Source: Variovorax sp. 54 (lineage in GTDB: Bacteria > Pseudomonadota > Gammaproteobacteria > Burkholderiales > Burkholderiaceae_C). From it: 64,000 nucleotides of DNA. This document shows, one piece after another, positions 16,537 to 24,276 of this stretch. Within the stretch, counting starts at the first letter, position 1. The number at the start of each line of letters is the position of its first letter. The translations under genes were made by a program, and so were the position numbers. The DNA is taken from the NCBI RefSeq assembly GCF_002754375.1, contig NZ_PEFF01000001.1:1240001-1304000 (forward strand), given 5' to 3'. The notes beneath the pieces are model-generated. The model did no database searches and was not told the origin of the DNA. It saw only the letters and a list, made by a program, of their open reading frames with translations.

Positions 16537-18198
16537 TCATGTATTCGGATCACTTCTGCCACTCAACGCCAACCCGTGAATCCCGCGGAAGTCCAACCGC
16601 TCCAGCAAGTCAAGAAGCCGGGCAATGAACGCAGCATGGGCGACTTGATCGGCATGGTGGGCAACCCAATGCTCAATATCGGTGAAGCGTCCCTGGAGCG
16701 CCAGGCCTGCGAGCTCGTCCAGAGCTCGATCCTCCGGCATGAGATTTCGGGGCATAGCGGGCATCGATGAAGACCCAACGGGTTCTATCTCCCGCTGCTC
16801 GACGACGACCCAATCTGCGTCAGCTTCGTCGGCAGGAACCGAGAGCACGAAAGAAAACGTAGCACCTTCGCCGTAGACACTGGTCACGCTCAGAGACCCA
16901 CCCATGGCCTCGACAATGCGCCGCACGATGAACAGGCCCAGCCCGCTGCTGCCACTTGCGGCTTGTACTTGCTGGAACGCGGAAAAAATATCGGCATTCT
17001 GGTTCAGGTCGACGCCAATGCCTGTGTCACTGACAGCGAAATTCAAGGCACAGGTTGCCCCCTCTTTCCGGGCCGTGACCGAGAGAGTCACCAGACCATC
17101 GCGCGTGAACTTGGCGGCGTTGGACAACAGATTCAACAGCACCTGCTGCAAGCGCTTCCCGTCTATGTTGATCCGTTGGGGAATTTGAGTTGAGGGCTGA
17201 TAGCGGAAGCCGTTGTTCTGTTGTGAACACAGGGCGACTCCGTATTCGGAGATGTTGTCCAGCAGGAGCGGCAGGTCGGCAGTGACAGGTTGAATAGCCA
17301 AAGGTTGCAGTTCGGCCTTGGCATATCCCAGCAGTTCGTCAATCAGGTTGAGTTGATATTTGACGCCGCGCTGGATGGCTAGCAGATGCTTGCGTTGCCC
17401 TTGGTTCGCGTTGGCGAGCAAGAGCGAGGAGTAGCCGCTGATCGTCGCAAGCGGTGCGCGCAAGTCATGGCTGACGTAGCCCAAAATTTCAACTTTCTGT
17501 CGGCCCTTTGCCTCGGCGTCCGCGAGTGCCTTTCGCAGTTCTTCATGCAACGCGGACGCGTGCATGTTGCCGAACGCAATGGCATACCCAACGTGAATCA
17601 ACTGAAGACCGAAGGCAAACAAGACCTGGAAATCCCCTGCTGCGAGAAAATCTTGCGGCACAGGAAAAAATGGCGTACCGACCAAGCGTGTGCTGTGAGC
17701 CACCAGTGCCGCCAATGCCACCAAAGCTACAGCGGCGACTTCCGGCTTGAAGCGCTCTCCTCGTCCACGATTCACTGTGAACAGTGTCTGAAGCGTCATC
17801 AGGGCGATCAGTACCTGGGCCGCTCCATACGCGTACACACGTGCCGAGGTGTCGTATGTAACGTAGGAGTAGTAAGCCAGCAGTGCGGTCTCCAAGATCA
17901 ATATTCCGACCATCCACGGCAGCCACGCCCGGCGTCGATCGAAGAACACGCAGATACCTGCGTAGAGCAGGACCGAGCTCAGTGTTGTGCAGAGATTCCC
18001 GACAAGGATCGAGAAGAAATCCGGGATTCTTCCCCGCAGCGTGAGCAGCAAAGCGCCGACGCCGAAGACGAAGAATCCGAAGCCCCAATGAATGAGATAG
18101 CGGGCTCTTCCCCTCGCCCACAACGCCCACATGCCGGCGGCAAGGACAGCTTCCAACAGCGCAGTGAAGAAGGCCGCGGTTCCCAGACTCAAGTTCAT
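16537..18198 (-). CDS. membrane sensor histidine kinase
   Basis: This 553-residue kinase has six to seven N-terminal membrane segments (residues about 1-215), a short coiled linker, and a standard kinase core. The core has an H-box VEILGYVSHDLRAPLATISG, N-box NLLSNAAKFT, G1 box DTGIGVD and G2 box SGLGLFIVRRIVEAMGG. About 80 residues follow after the ATPase (LDELAGLALQGRFTDIEHWV onward), a tail that recurs in the kinase at 32053-34380. No receiver gene is adjacent; the closest unpaired response regulator is at 31219, across the adhesin operon. Its position just beyond the secretion operon suggests control of adhesion. Confidence 0.9.
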   Translation of the reverse strand: MNLSLGTAAFFTALLEAVLAAGMWALWARGRARYLIHWGFGFFVFGVGALLLTLRGRIPDFFSILVGNLCTTLSSVLLYAGICVFFDRRRAWLPWMVGILILETALLAYYSYVTYDTSARVYAYGAAQVLIALMTLQTLFTVNRGRGERFKPEVAAVALVALAALVAHSTRLVGTPFFPVPQDFLAAGDFQVLFAFGLQLIHVGYAIAFGNMHASALHEELRKALADAEAKGRQKVEILGYVSHDLRAPLATISGYSSLLLANANQGQRKHLLAIQRGVKYQLNLIDELLGYAKAELQPLAIQPVTADLPLLLDNISEYGVALCSQQNNGFRYQPSTQIPQRINIDGKRLQQVLLNLLSNAAKFTRDGLVTLSVTARKEGATCALNFAVSDTGIGVDLNQNADIFSAFQQVQAASGSSGLGLFIVRRIVEAMGGSLSVTSVYGEGATFSFVLSVPADEADADWVVVEQREIEPVGSSSMPAMPRNLMPEDRALDELAGLALQGRFTDIEHWVAHHADQVAHAAFIARLLDLLERLDFRGIHGLALSGRSDPNT

Positions 18199-18272
18199 TT
18201 TTTTCTTTTCCGATCGGCTAGTCGTTCATATGAGGGACTCAGCCTGGCCAGATAGCCAGCATGATCGGTACT

Positions 18273-18386
18273 TCAGCCCATCAGCACGCCAATCGCCAGG
18301 GCAGCGACGAGACCGAGGAACAGCCACAGCGCGATGCTGCTCAATCGGTAAAGGTTTCTGCGAAAGCGCTTCGTGCGGCGGATCAC
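18273..18386 (-). CDS. tiny predicted single-pass membrane protein
   Basis: This 37-residue frame encodes a basic N-terminus (MIRRTKRFRRNLYR) followed by one hydrophobic helix (IALWLFLGLVAALAIGVLMG), a positive-inside single-pass topology. It starts with GTG that overlaps the TGA stop of the preceding 39-codon frame (GTGA), suggesting coupled translation. It lies at the tail of the type I secretion operon. The helix and the overlap are seen; that it is translated is inferred. Random GC-rich sequence can also give short hydrophobic frames. Confidence 0.45.
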   Translation of the reverse strand: MIRRTKRFRRNLYRLSSIALWLFLGLVAALAIGVLMG

Positions 18387-18502
18387 GGCGCGCCTCCCGA
18401 GGCGGCCGTGCGGGCGTCGTCGTCGTTCAACGCAAGAAGAAGACACAGCCCCCTGCAGCGGGCCGCATCCACCGCGACGGCCGCGTCGTCCACGTCAGCC
18501 AT
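18383..18502 (-). CDS. tiny ORF linking the secretion-operon tail genes
   Basis: This 39-residue frame starts with ATG 5 bases before the upstream stop codon, so the two frames overlap by 8 bases (18495-18502). It ends in a GTGA overlap with the 37-residue membrane ORF. The product is acidic and Ala-rich (MADVDDAAVAVDAARCRGL then ALNDDDARTAA). It has no domain I recognise. The chain of overlaps is the only support. Confidence 0.35.
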   Translation of the reverse strand: MADVDDAAVAVDAARCRGLCLLLALNDDDARTAASGGAP

Positions 18503-18965
18503 GGGGCATGCGGTGGTACAGGCCCGGCAGAAAGCCGCCGGGCGCGGTGAGGCGCGACTTGAGCCGCACGACCAGGTGCAGGTCGTCCACCAGATGAATG
18601 TCGCCGCCGCGGTTGGTGAGCTGCAGCTTCACGGCCAGCAGGCCCTGCAGTTTGGCGCGGTGCCATTCGGCGGCGTCGGTGATCTGCGCGCGCGTCATGG
18701 CCGGGATGCCGATGCCGTGTTCCAGCTCGGCGGCGCGCAGGCAGGCCACGACGCGGTCGACGCTCTTCAGCGTGCCCTCGATCACCTCCAGGCAACGCTC
18801 GGCCAACCGCGTCGGCTCGTCGGCGGAGTTGCCGTACACGAAGGCCTCGTAGGGACGGGGCGTGCGCGTGGCGTCGCGAAGCATGGGCTGCTGCTGACCA
18901 ATGTTGCTGTTGTTGTTGCTGCTGCTGTTGCCGATGGGGCTCAGCGCGGCAACAGGTCCAGGCAT
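18495..18965 (-). CDS. unknown protein of the adhesin secretion operon
   Basis: This 156-residue frame starts inside the end of the BamE-like gene (25-base overlap). After a low-complexity Asn/Ser/Gln stretch (NSSSNNNSNIGQQQ) comes a mainly helical region: RLAERCLEVIEGTLKSVDRV, then AEWHRAKLQGLLAVKLQLTN and a basic end. An alternative ATG at 18884 would omit the low-complexity part. The position after hlyD and the BamE-like gene suggests a role in regulating or assembling the adhesin system. No family is recognised. The start codon is uncertain because neither candidate has a good ribosome-binding site. Confidence 0.6.
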   Translation of the reverse strand: MPGPVAALSPIGNSSSNNNSNIGQQQPMLRDATRTPRPYEAFVYGNSADEPTRLAERCLEVIEGTLKSVDRVVACLRAAELEHGIGIPAMTRAQITDAAEWHRAKLQGLLAVKLQLTNRGGDIHLVDDLHLVVRLKSRLTAPGGFLPGLYHRMPHG

Positions 18966-19384
18966 TGGCGGCGGCGCCACACGGCGCTGCGCACGGCCTG
19001 GCTGTCGTCGAACACGACCTTGTACTGGCACACGAGGTAGTTGGCCGACTGGGGCATCTGGAACTTGAAGTGGTAGTCCCACTCGGTGCCGAGCGCACCG
19101 CGCTGCTGCTTCAGCGCTTGGCCGAGCACGGCGAGCACCTGGGCCTGGTTGAGGCCGGGCTTGATCTCGCGAAAGCGCTCGGGCCGCGACACGACGCCGT
19201 CGCGCAGAAAGGGTTCCTTGAAGTCGGGGCGGCGCGCCTCGACGTCGCGGTAGTCCAGCTTGTCGGGGTTGCTGACGGGGTCGACGGGGTTGTCGCGGGC
19301 CACGGCGGTGGTGGCGGCGCCGAGCAGCGCGGCGGCGAGCACGAAGGTGGCAACGGCGGGTGATGCGTGCGGGGTCTTGGTCAT
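18941..19384 (-). CDS. BamE/SmpA-like exported protein
   Basis: This 147-residue protein has a signal peptide (residues 1-29, ending near TAVARD). The domain resembles the BamE/OmlA fold: RFREIKPGLNQAQVLAVLGQ, WDYHFKFQMP, and LVCQYKVVFDDSQAVRSAVW toward the C-terminus. BamE is normally a lipoprotein of the outer-membrane assembly machine, but no lipobox Cys is visible here. It is the next gene after hlyD in the adhesin secretion operon, with an AGAGGACG ribosome-binding site. A role in the outer-membrane step of adhesin export or anchoring is inference. Confidence 0.72.
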   Translation of the reverse strand: MTKTPHASPAVATFVLAAALLGAATTAVARDNPVDPVSNPDKLDYRDVEARRPDFKEPFLRDGVVSRPERFREIKPGLNQAQVLAVLGQALKQQRGALGTEWDYHFKFQMPQSANYLVCQYKVVFDDSQAVRSAVWRRRQCLDLLPR

Positions 19385-19450
19385 GGCTAGCGTCCTCTTG
19401 GGTCAGATGGGTGTCGGATGGGCTTGTGGGGAAAGATGAGCGCGCGCGGG

Positions 19451-20698
19451 TCAGCGCTCGCGCATGGCTTCGCGCGCCTTGTTCAGCGGCTTGGTCAGGT
19501 AGTCCCACACGGTCTTGCGGCCGGTGCGGATGTCGGCGGTGGTCACCATGCCGGGCACGATGGGCATGCGGCGGCCGGCCTTGTCGGTGAGTGCGTCGGA
19601 GTCGGTGCGCACGAGCACGGGGTAGTACACGATCTCGGGCTTGACCTCGTCGCGCTGGGTATCGGGCGCGATGGTCACGACGCGGCCCTTGAGGCCGCCG
19701 TACACGGCGTAGTCGTAGGCGGTGATCTTGATCTGCGCCTCCTGCCCGGGCCGCATGAAGGCGATGTCGCGCGGCGAGATGCGCGCCTCGACCAACAACT
19801 GGTCGTCCAGCGGCACGAGGGTCAGGAGCGAGCCGTTGGGCGGCACGACGCCGCCGATGGTGGTGACCTGCAAGCTCTTGACGATGCCGCGCACGGGCGA
19901 GTTCAAGGTGAGCCGCTCGAGCGAGTCGGCGCGCCCGCGCACCACGGACGACAAAGACTTCACCTCGGCATCGGCCTTGGCGAGTTCTTCGCGGCTGCGC
20001 ACCATGTAGTTCGATCGCGCCTCGGAAATCTTCAGCTCCAGGTCGGCGGCCTGGCGTTGCAGGCGGATGAGTTCGACATTGCTGGCCGCGCCGCTCACCT
20101 GCAGCGAACGCGTGATGTCGAGCTCTTTGCGCACGAGCGAAAGCGCCTGGCCCAGGCCGGCCGTGGTGTCGCGCAGGCTGCCCTGCCGCGAGCGGAAGAA
20201 CGCGCTTTCGGAGTCGACCAGCTGCGCGTGCGCCTTCAGCTCGGCGGGGAACTGCAGGCTGCTGCGCCCTTCGACCTCGGCGCGCAGGCGCACGCTGCTG
20301 GCCAGTGCGGCGCGGTAGCGCGCGGCGGTTTCTTCCACGCTCGATTCGCCGCGTGTCGGGTCGAGCTGCGCGAGCACCTGGCCCTTCTCGACGATCTGGC
20401 CTTCGTGCACGCGCAGCTCGGCGAGGATGCCGCCTTCGAGCGACTGGATGCGCTGCTCGCGCGAGCTGGGAATCACCTTGCCCATGCCGCTGGACACTTC
20501 GTCGATCTCGAAGCACCAGGCCCACACGAAGAACACGAGCAGAAAGAGCGCGACGAACCACACGACGCGCGCGGAGCCGCTGGCGCGGGCTTCGTCGAAG
20601 TCGTCGGCGCCGCCGGGGCCCCACACGGTGGCGGTGGATACGGCGGGTGCCTGCACCGGTGCCTGCGCTTGTGCCTTGGTCAATGTCACGGCGTTCAT
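19451..20698 (-). CDS. HlyD-family membrane fusion protein of type I secretion
   Basis: This 415-residue protein is the periplasmic adaptor of a type I secretion system, linking the ABC exporter to TolC. It has one N-terminal membrane helix (VVWFVALFLLVFFVWAWCFE), the biotinyl-lipoyl-like segment GGILAELRVHEGQIVEKGQV, a long coiled coil (about residues 125-260) and the HlyD C-terminal barrel (VVPPNGSLLTLVPLDDQLLV, then PGMVTTADIRTG). The start at 20698 overlaps the ABC gene stop by 4 bases (ATGA). It corresponds to LapC in LapA-type adhesin export. Confidence 0.94.
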   Translation of the reverse strand: MNAVTLTKAQAQAPVQAPAVSTATVWGPGGADDFDEARASGSARVVWFVALFLLVFFVWAWCFEIDEVSSGMGKVIPSSREQRIQSLEGGILAELRVHEGQIVEKGQVLAQLDPTRGESSVEETAARYRAALASSVRLRAEVEGRSSLQFPAELKAHAQLVDSESAFFRSRQGSLRDTTAGLGQALSLVRKELDITRSLQVSGAASNVELIRLQRQAADLELKISEARSNYMVRSREELAKADAEVKSLSSVVRGRADSLERLTLNSPVRGIVKSLQVTTIGGVVPPNGSLLTLVPLDDQLLVEARISPRDIAFMRPGQEAQIKITAYDYAVYGGLKGRVVTIAPDTQRDEVKPEIVYYPVLVRTDSDALTDKAGRRMPIVPGMVTTADIRTGRKTVWDYLTKPLNKAREAMRER

Positions 20699-22887
20699 GC
20701 CTGCGTCTCCTTGCCACGGCCTGCGGGGGCGGTGGTCTCGCGCGATGCCGCCGCGCCCTGGCGCAGCCGCGCCATCACCTGCTCGCGCGGCCCGTCGAGC
20801 ACGACGGTGCCGCCGTCCACCACGAGGATGCGGTCGACCGCTTCGAGCACGGCCGGACGGTGCGTGGCCAGCACCAGCGTGCGGCCTGCGGACAGCGCGC
20901 GCAGGTGTTCGATCACTTCGCGTTCGGCCACTTCGTCGAGCGAAGCGGTGGGCTCGTCGAGCAGCAGCACGCAGGGGCGGCGCAGCATGAGCCGCGCGAG
21001 CAGCAGGCTCTGACGCTGTCCGCCCGAGAGGCCGCGCCCGCCTTCCAGCAGCGGATGGTCCAGCCCGGTGGGCAGGCGGCGCACGAAGGCCCAGGCGCCG
21101 GTGGCTTGCAGGGCGGTGATCAGTTCGGCGTCGGTGGCGTGGGGCGTGCCCATCTGCAGGTTCTCGCGCAGGGTGCCGTGGAACAGGCGCGCGTCTTGCG
21201 CGAGCAGCCCGACGTCGCGGCGCACGTCGGCGGGGTCGATGTGCGCCATCGACACGCCGTCGAGCAGCACGCTGCCCGCACGCGGTTCGAGGAGGCCCGA
21301 CAGCGCCTGCAGCAGCGTCGACTTGCCCGCGCCGTTGCGCCCGAGCACGGCAATGCGTTCGCCGGCGCCGATGTGCAGCGCCTTCACGTGCAGCGCGGTG
21401 GTCTGGCCGTCGTGGCTGAAGACGGCGTCGCGCAGCGTGTAGTCGCCTTGCACGGCGGGCCGGTGCACGCGCGTCTCGTGGGGCGGGTGATCGACCGGGA
21501 GCTTCATGAGCTGGTCGAGCGACTCGCCGGCCACCTTGGCCTGCTGCCAGCGGTTGAGCACCTGCGTCACGCCGGCCAGTGGCGCGAGCATGCGGGTCGA
21601 CAAGATCGATGCAGCCACGAGCACGCCGGTGCTCATGTGGCCGTCCATCACCAGCGGCGCGCCGAAGAACACGACAAAGGCAAAGGCGCCGCCCTGCACG
21701 GTCTGCGTCCAGTTGCTCAGGGTGTTGAGCAGCGCGCGCAGTTGCAGGCCCGAGTCGGCGTTGACGGCGTTGTAGTGGTTCCACTGGTTCTGGAACCGCG
21801 GCTCGGCCTGCAGCACCTTGATGTCGTCGATGCCCTGCACGGCCTCGACCAGCATGGCGTTGCGCAGCGACGATTCGCGCATGCCCGCCTGGGCCAGCGC
21901 GCGCAGGCGCGGCTGCGCCAGCAGGCTGGGCACGAGCAGCAGCACGCACGCGGCCAGCGGCACGAGCACGAGCCAGCCGGCAATGAACCAGAAGAGCACG
22001 CAGAACACGAAGAAGAACGGCAGGTCGGCCACGGCCGCCACGGTGGTCGACGTGAGCATTTCGCGCACGGGCTCCAGCTCGCGCAGCTGCGAGATGAAGG
22101 TGCCGGTGGCGCGCGGGCGTGCCGAGCCGCGCACGCGCAGCGCGTGGCCGAACACGCGGTCAGAAATGCGCAGATCGGCACGCTTGCCCACCACGTCGGT
22201 GATGCGCATGCGCGCACCGCGCATGACCCAGCTGAACGCGATGGACAGCAGCACGCCGCCGAACAGCACATGCAGCGTGGGCAGCGACTGCGCGGGCACG
22301 ACGCGGTCGTACACCTGCATCGAGAACAAGGTGCCGGCCAGCGCCATCAGGTTGTAGGCGAGCGACGCGACAAGGATGTGCGCGTAGGGCCGCCAGTCGG
22401 CCAGCACGATCTGGCGCAGCCAGTGCGGCTCGACGGGGCGGATGTAGGCATCGACGCGCGAGTCGGGTGCCGATTGCGCGGGCCGCAGCACGGCCATGGT
22501 TTCGAGCGCGGGTTGCAGCTCGTCGATCGTGCAGACGGTTTCTGCGCCCTGGTCGCCACCGAGCATCACGCGCAGGCCCTGCGCCGAGATGGCGGTGACC
22601 ACGGCCACCTGCCCGTCGCGCAGTTGCAGCACCACGGGCAGGCGCCAGGGGCTCAGGGTGTCCAGGCGCGGCGCGACCTGGCGCACGGTGAGCCCGGCCT
22701 GGCGGGCCATCTGTCGCACGCGCTCGCCGATGTCTTCGTGGTCGCTCCATGCGGCAGCGCCGCGGATGCGCTCGCGCGAGGTGTCGAGGTGGTAGTGGGC
22801 GGCCACGGCGAGCAAGGCATCGACCCAGCCGCTCAGCAGTTCGGGGCCGCGCGCGGCAGAAAGCTCGGGCATGGTAGTGGCGGTCAT
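20695..22887 (-). CDS. type I secretion ABC transporter (LapB-like)
   Basis: This 730-residue protein is the inner-membrane ATPase/permease of the adhesin exporter. Residues 1-150 form a C39-peptidase-like domain without an obvious catalytic Cys, as in RTX and LapB exporters that do not cleave their substrates. The membrane domain follows (about 175-440). The ATPase has Walker A GRNGAGKST, signature LSGGQRQSLLLARLML, and Walker B VLLLDEPTASLD. It overlaps the tolC gene upstream and the hlyD gene downstream by 4 bases each, so stoichiometric coupled translation is likely. Confidence 0.94.
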   Translation of the reverse strand: MTATTMPELSAARGPELLSGWVDALLAVAAHYHLDTSRERIRGAAAWSDHEDIGERVRQMARQAGLTVRQVAPRLDTLSPWRLPVVLQLRDGQVAVVTAISAQGLRVMLGGDQGAETVCTIDELQPALETMAVLRPAQSAPDSRVDAYIRPVEPHWLRQIVLADWRPYAHILVASLAYNLMALAGTLFSMQVYDRVVPAQSLPTLHVLFGGVLLSIAFSWVMRGARMRITDVVGKRADLRISDRVFGHALRVRGSARPRATGTFISQLRELEPVREMLTSTTVAAVADLPFFFVFCVLFWFIAGWLVLVPLAACVLLLVPSLLAQPRLRALAQAGMRESSLRNAMLVEAVQGIDDIKVLQAEPRFQNQWNHYNAVNADSGLQLRALLNTLSNWTQTVQGGAFAFVVFFGAPLVMDGHMSTGVLVAASILSTRMLAPLAGVTQVLNRWQQAKVAGESLDQLMKLPVDHPPHETRVHRPAVQGDYTLRDAVFSHDGQTTALHVKALHIGAGERIAVLGRNGAGKSTLLQALSGLLEPRAGSVLLDGVSMAHIDPADVRRDVGLLAQDARLFHGTLRENLQMGTPHATDAELITALQATGAWAFVRRLPTGLDHPLLEGGRGLSGGQRQSLLLARLMLRRPCVLLLDEPTASLDEVAEREVIEHLRALSAGRTLVLATHRPAVLEAVDRILVVDGGTVVLDGPREQVMARLRQGAAASRETTAPAGRGKETQA

Positions 22888-24218
22888 GGCTGGCCTCCGG
22901 CGACGAGGTCGCCCGCATCGACCAGCCCGAAGGCCTCGCGCAGACGGCCCGACTGGTACAGGCACTCGACCGCGAGCCGCTGCACTTCGTGCGCACTCTC
23001 GGCCTGCTCGAAGCGCGCGCCGTGGAACTCTTGCTCGGCATTGAGCAGGTCGAGCAGCGAGCGCGTGCCCAGCTGCAGGTACTGCTCGCGGTACAGGTCG
23101 CGCGTGCGCTGGGTGCTGTGCACGCGCGCGGCGAGTACGGGCAGGCGCTGCGCGTGGCCTTGCGATTGCACGCGCGCGTCTTCGAGCCGCTGCCGCACGC
23201 TGAGCTGTGCATAGCCCAGCGCGGCCTCGGCCGCTTCGACGGCGTGCACGGCGGCGCGCTGGCGGGCCTGGCTGCGCCCGCCTTCGTACAGCGGCGCAGA
23301 GAAGTTGACGGTGAGCGTGCTTTCGGTGGCAGGCTGGCCGGCAAGCCGCGCGCCCGATTCGAGCCCCCGGTTGACGCCGGCGTTGAGCGACAGCGTGGGC
23401 AGCAGTTGCGCATCGGCACCGCGCAGCGCGGCCTGTGCCATGTCGCGCTCGGCCTGTGCCATCTGCACGGTCGGTGCGGGCAAGGCCGTCTGCGGGTGCG
23501 CGGCGCAGGCGCTCGCGAGCGGCGCCGACGCTTCGCCGGCAATGTCGGCCGGCATCCGGCCCTGGGTCAGATGCATGAGATTGAGGCGCCAGCGCTCGGC
23601 CTGCGACGCGGTGTTGAGTTGCTGGGCGCGCGCGGCCTCCAGGCGCGACTGCGCCTGCGCCACGTCGGACTGGCTGGTGGCGCCCTTGGCCTGGCGCTCG
23701 CTCACGAGGCCGGCCAGCGACTGCACGCCCTTCACCTGGGCCTGCGCAATCTCGCCGAGCGCCTGCTGGCGATGCACTTCGATCCATGCCTGCGCGGTGT
23801 CGCGCACCACGTCGTCGACCGCCACGAGCAGCTTGGCGCGCGCGGCCGTGGCCGAAGCCTCGGCCTCGTTCACGGCGCTCGACACCTTGCCGAAGTCGTA
23901 CAGCAGCTGGGTCACCGACAGCGAGGCCTGGTGCACCTGGCGGCGACCGTCGGCCTGCAGCTGGCGGTTGCCCGTGCGCGCGCTGACGCCGGCGCTGACC
24001 TGCGGGTAGTAGCCCGAGCGCGCGGCCGCAATGCCCTCGCCCGCCTGCAGGGCCTGCCCGACCGCGTTGCGCACGGTCGGGTGCGAGGTGGCGGCCAGAC
24101 GCACGGCCTCGGTCATGCCCAGCGGGGTGGCGGTGCTTGCTTGCGCAAGCGCCGCCGTGCCGGCGAGCAGGAAGAAAAGGCCCGCAGTGGCGGACGGAAG
24201 ATGACGAGAAAGAAGCAT
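22884..24218 (-). CDS. TolC-family outer-membrane protein of type I secretion
   Basis: This 444-residue protein is the outer-membrane channel of the exporter. A signal peptide covers residues 1-25 (FFLLAGTAALAQ). Two outer-membrane efflux protein repeats follow, with the typical GYYPQVSAGV and LPTLSLNAGVNRG segments and long Ala/Gln-rich helices. The closing part QYLQLGTRSLLDLLNAEQEF is a TolC-family landmark. It lies 58 bases downstream of the adhesin stop and overlaps the ABC gene start, matching LapE in position and role. Confidence 0.93.
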   Translation of the reverse strand: MLLSRHLPSATAGLFFLLAGTAALAQASTATPLGMTEAVRLAATSHPTVRNAVGQALQAGEGIAAARSGYYPQVSAGVSARTGNRQLQADGRRQVHQASLSVTQLLYDFGKVSSAVNEAEASATAARAKLLVAVDDVVRDTAQAWIEVHRQQALGEIAQAQVKGVQSLAGLVSERQAKGATSQSDVAQAQSRLEAARAQQLNTASQAERWRLNLMHLTQGRMPADIAGEASAPLASACAAHPQTALPAPTVQMAQAERDMAQAALRGADAQLLPTLSLNAGVNRGLESGARLAGQPATESTLTVNFSAPLYEGGRSQARQRAAVHAVEAAEAALGYAQLSVRQRLEDARVQSQGHAQRLPVLAARVHSTQRTRDLYREQYLQLGTRSLLDLLNAEQEFHGARFEQAESAHEVQRLAVECLYQSGRLREAFGLVDAGDLVAGGQP

Positions 24219-24276
24219 GCGTGAAGGCTTGCGAACAAGGTGCCGACGCCACCAACGGCGCCGACACTCAGGTCAC

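Noticed and set aside
18886..18935. CAG/CAA-type microsatellite as a phase-variation switch
   Set aside because: The tract is short and mixed, in triplet register, so length change would alter residue number without switching the frame.
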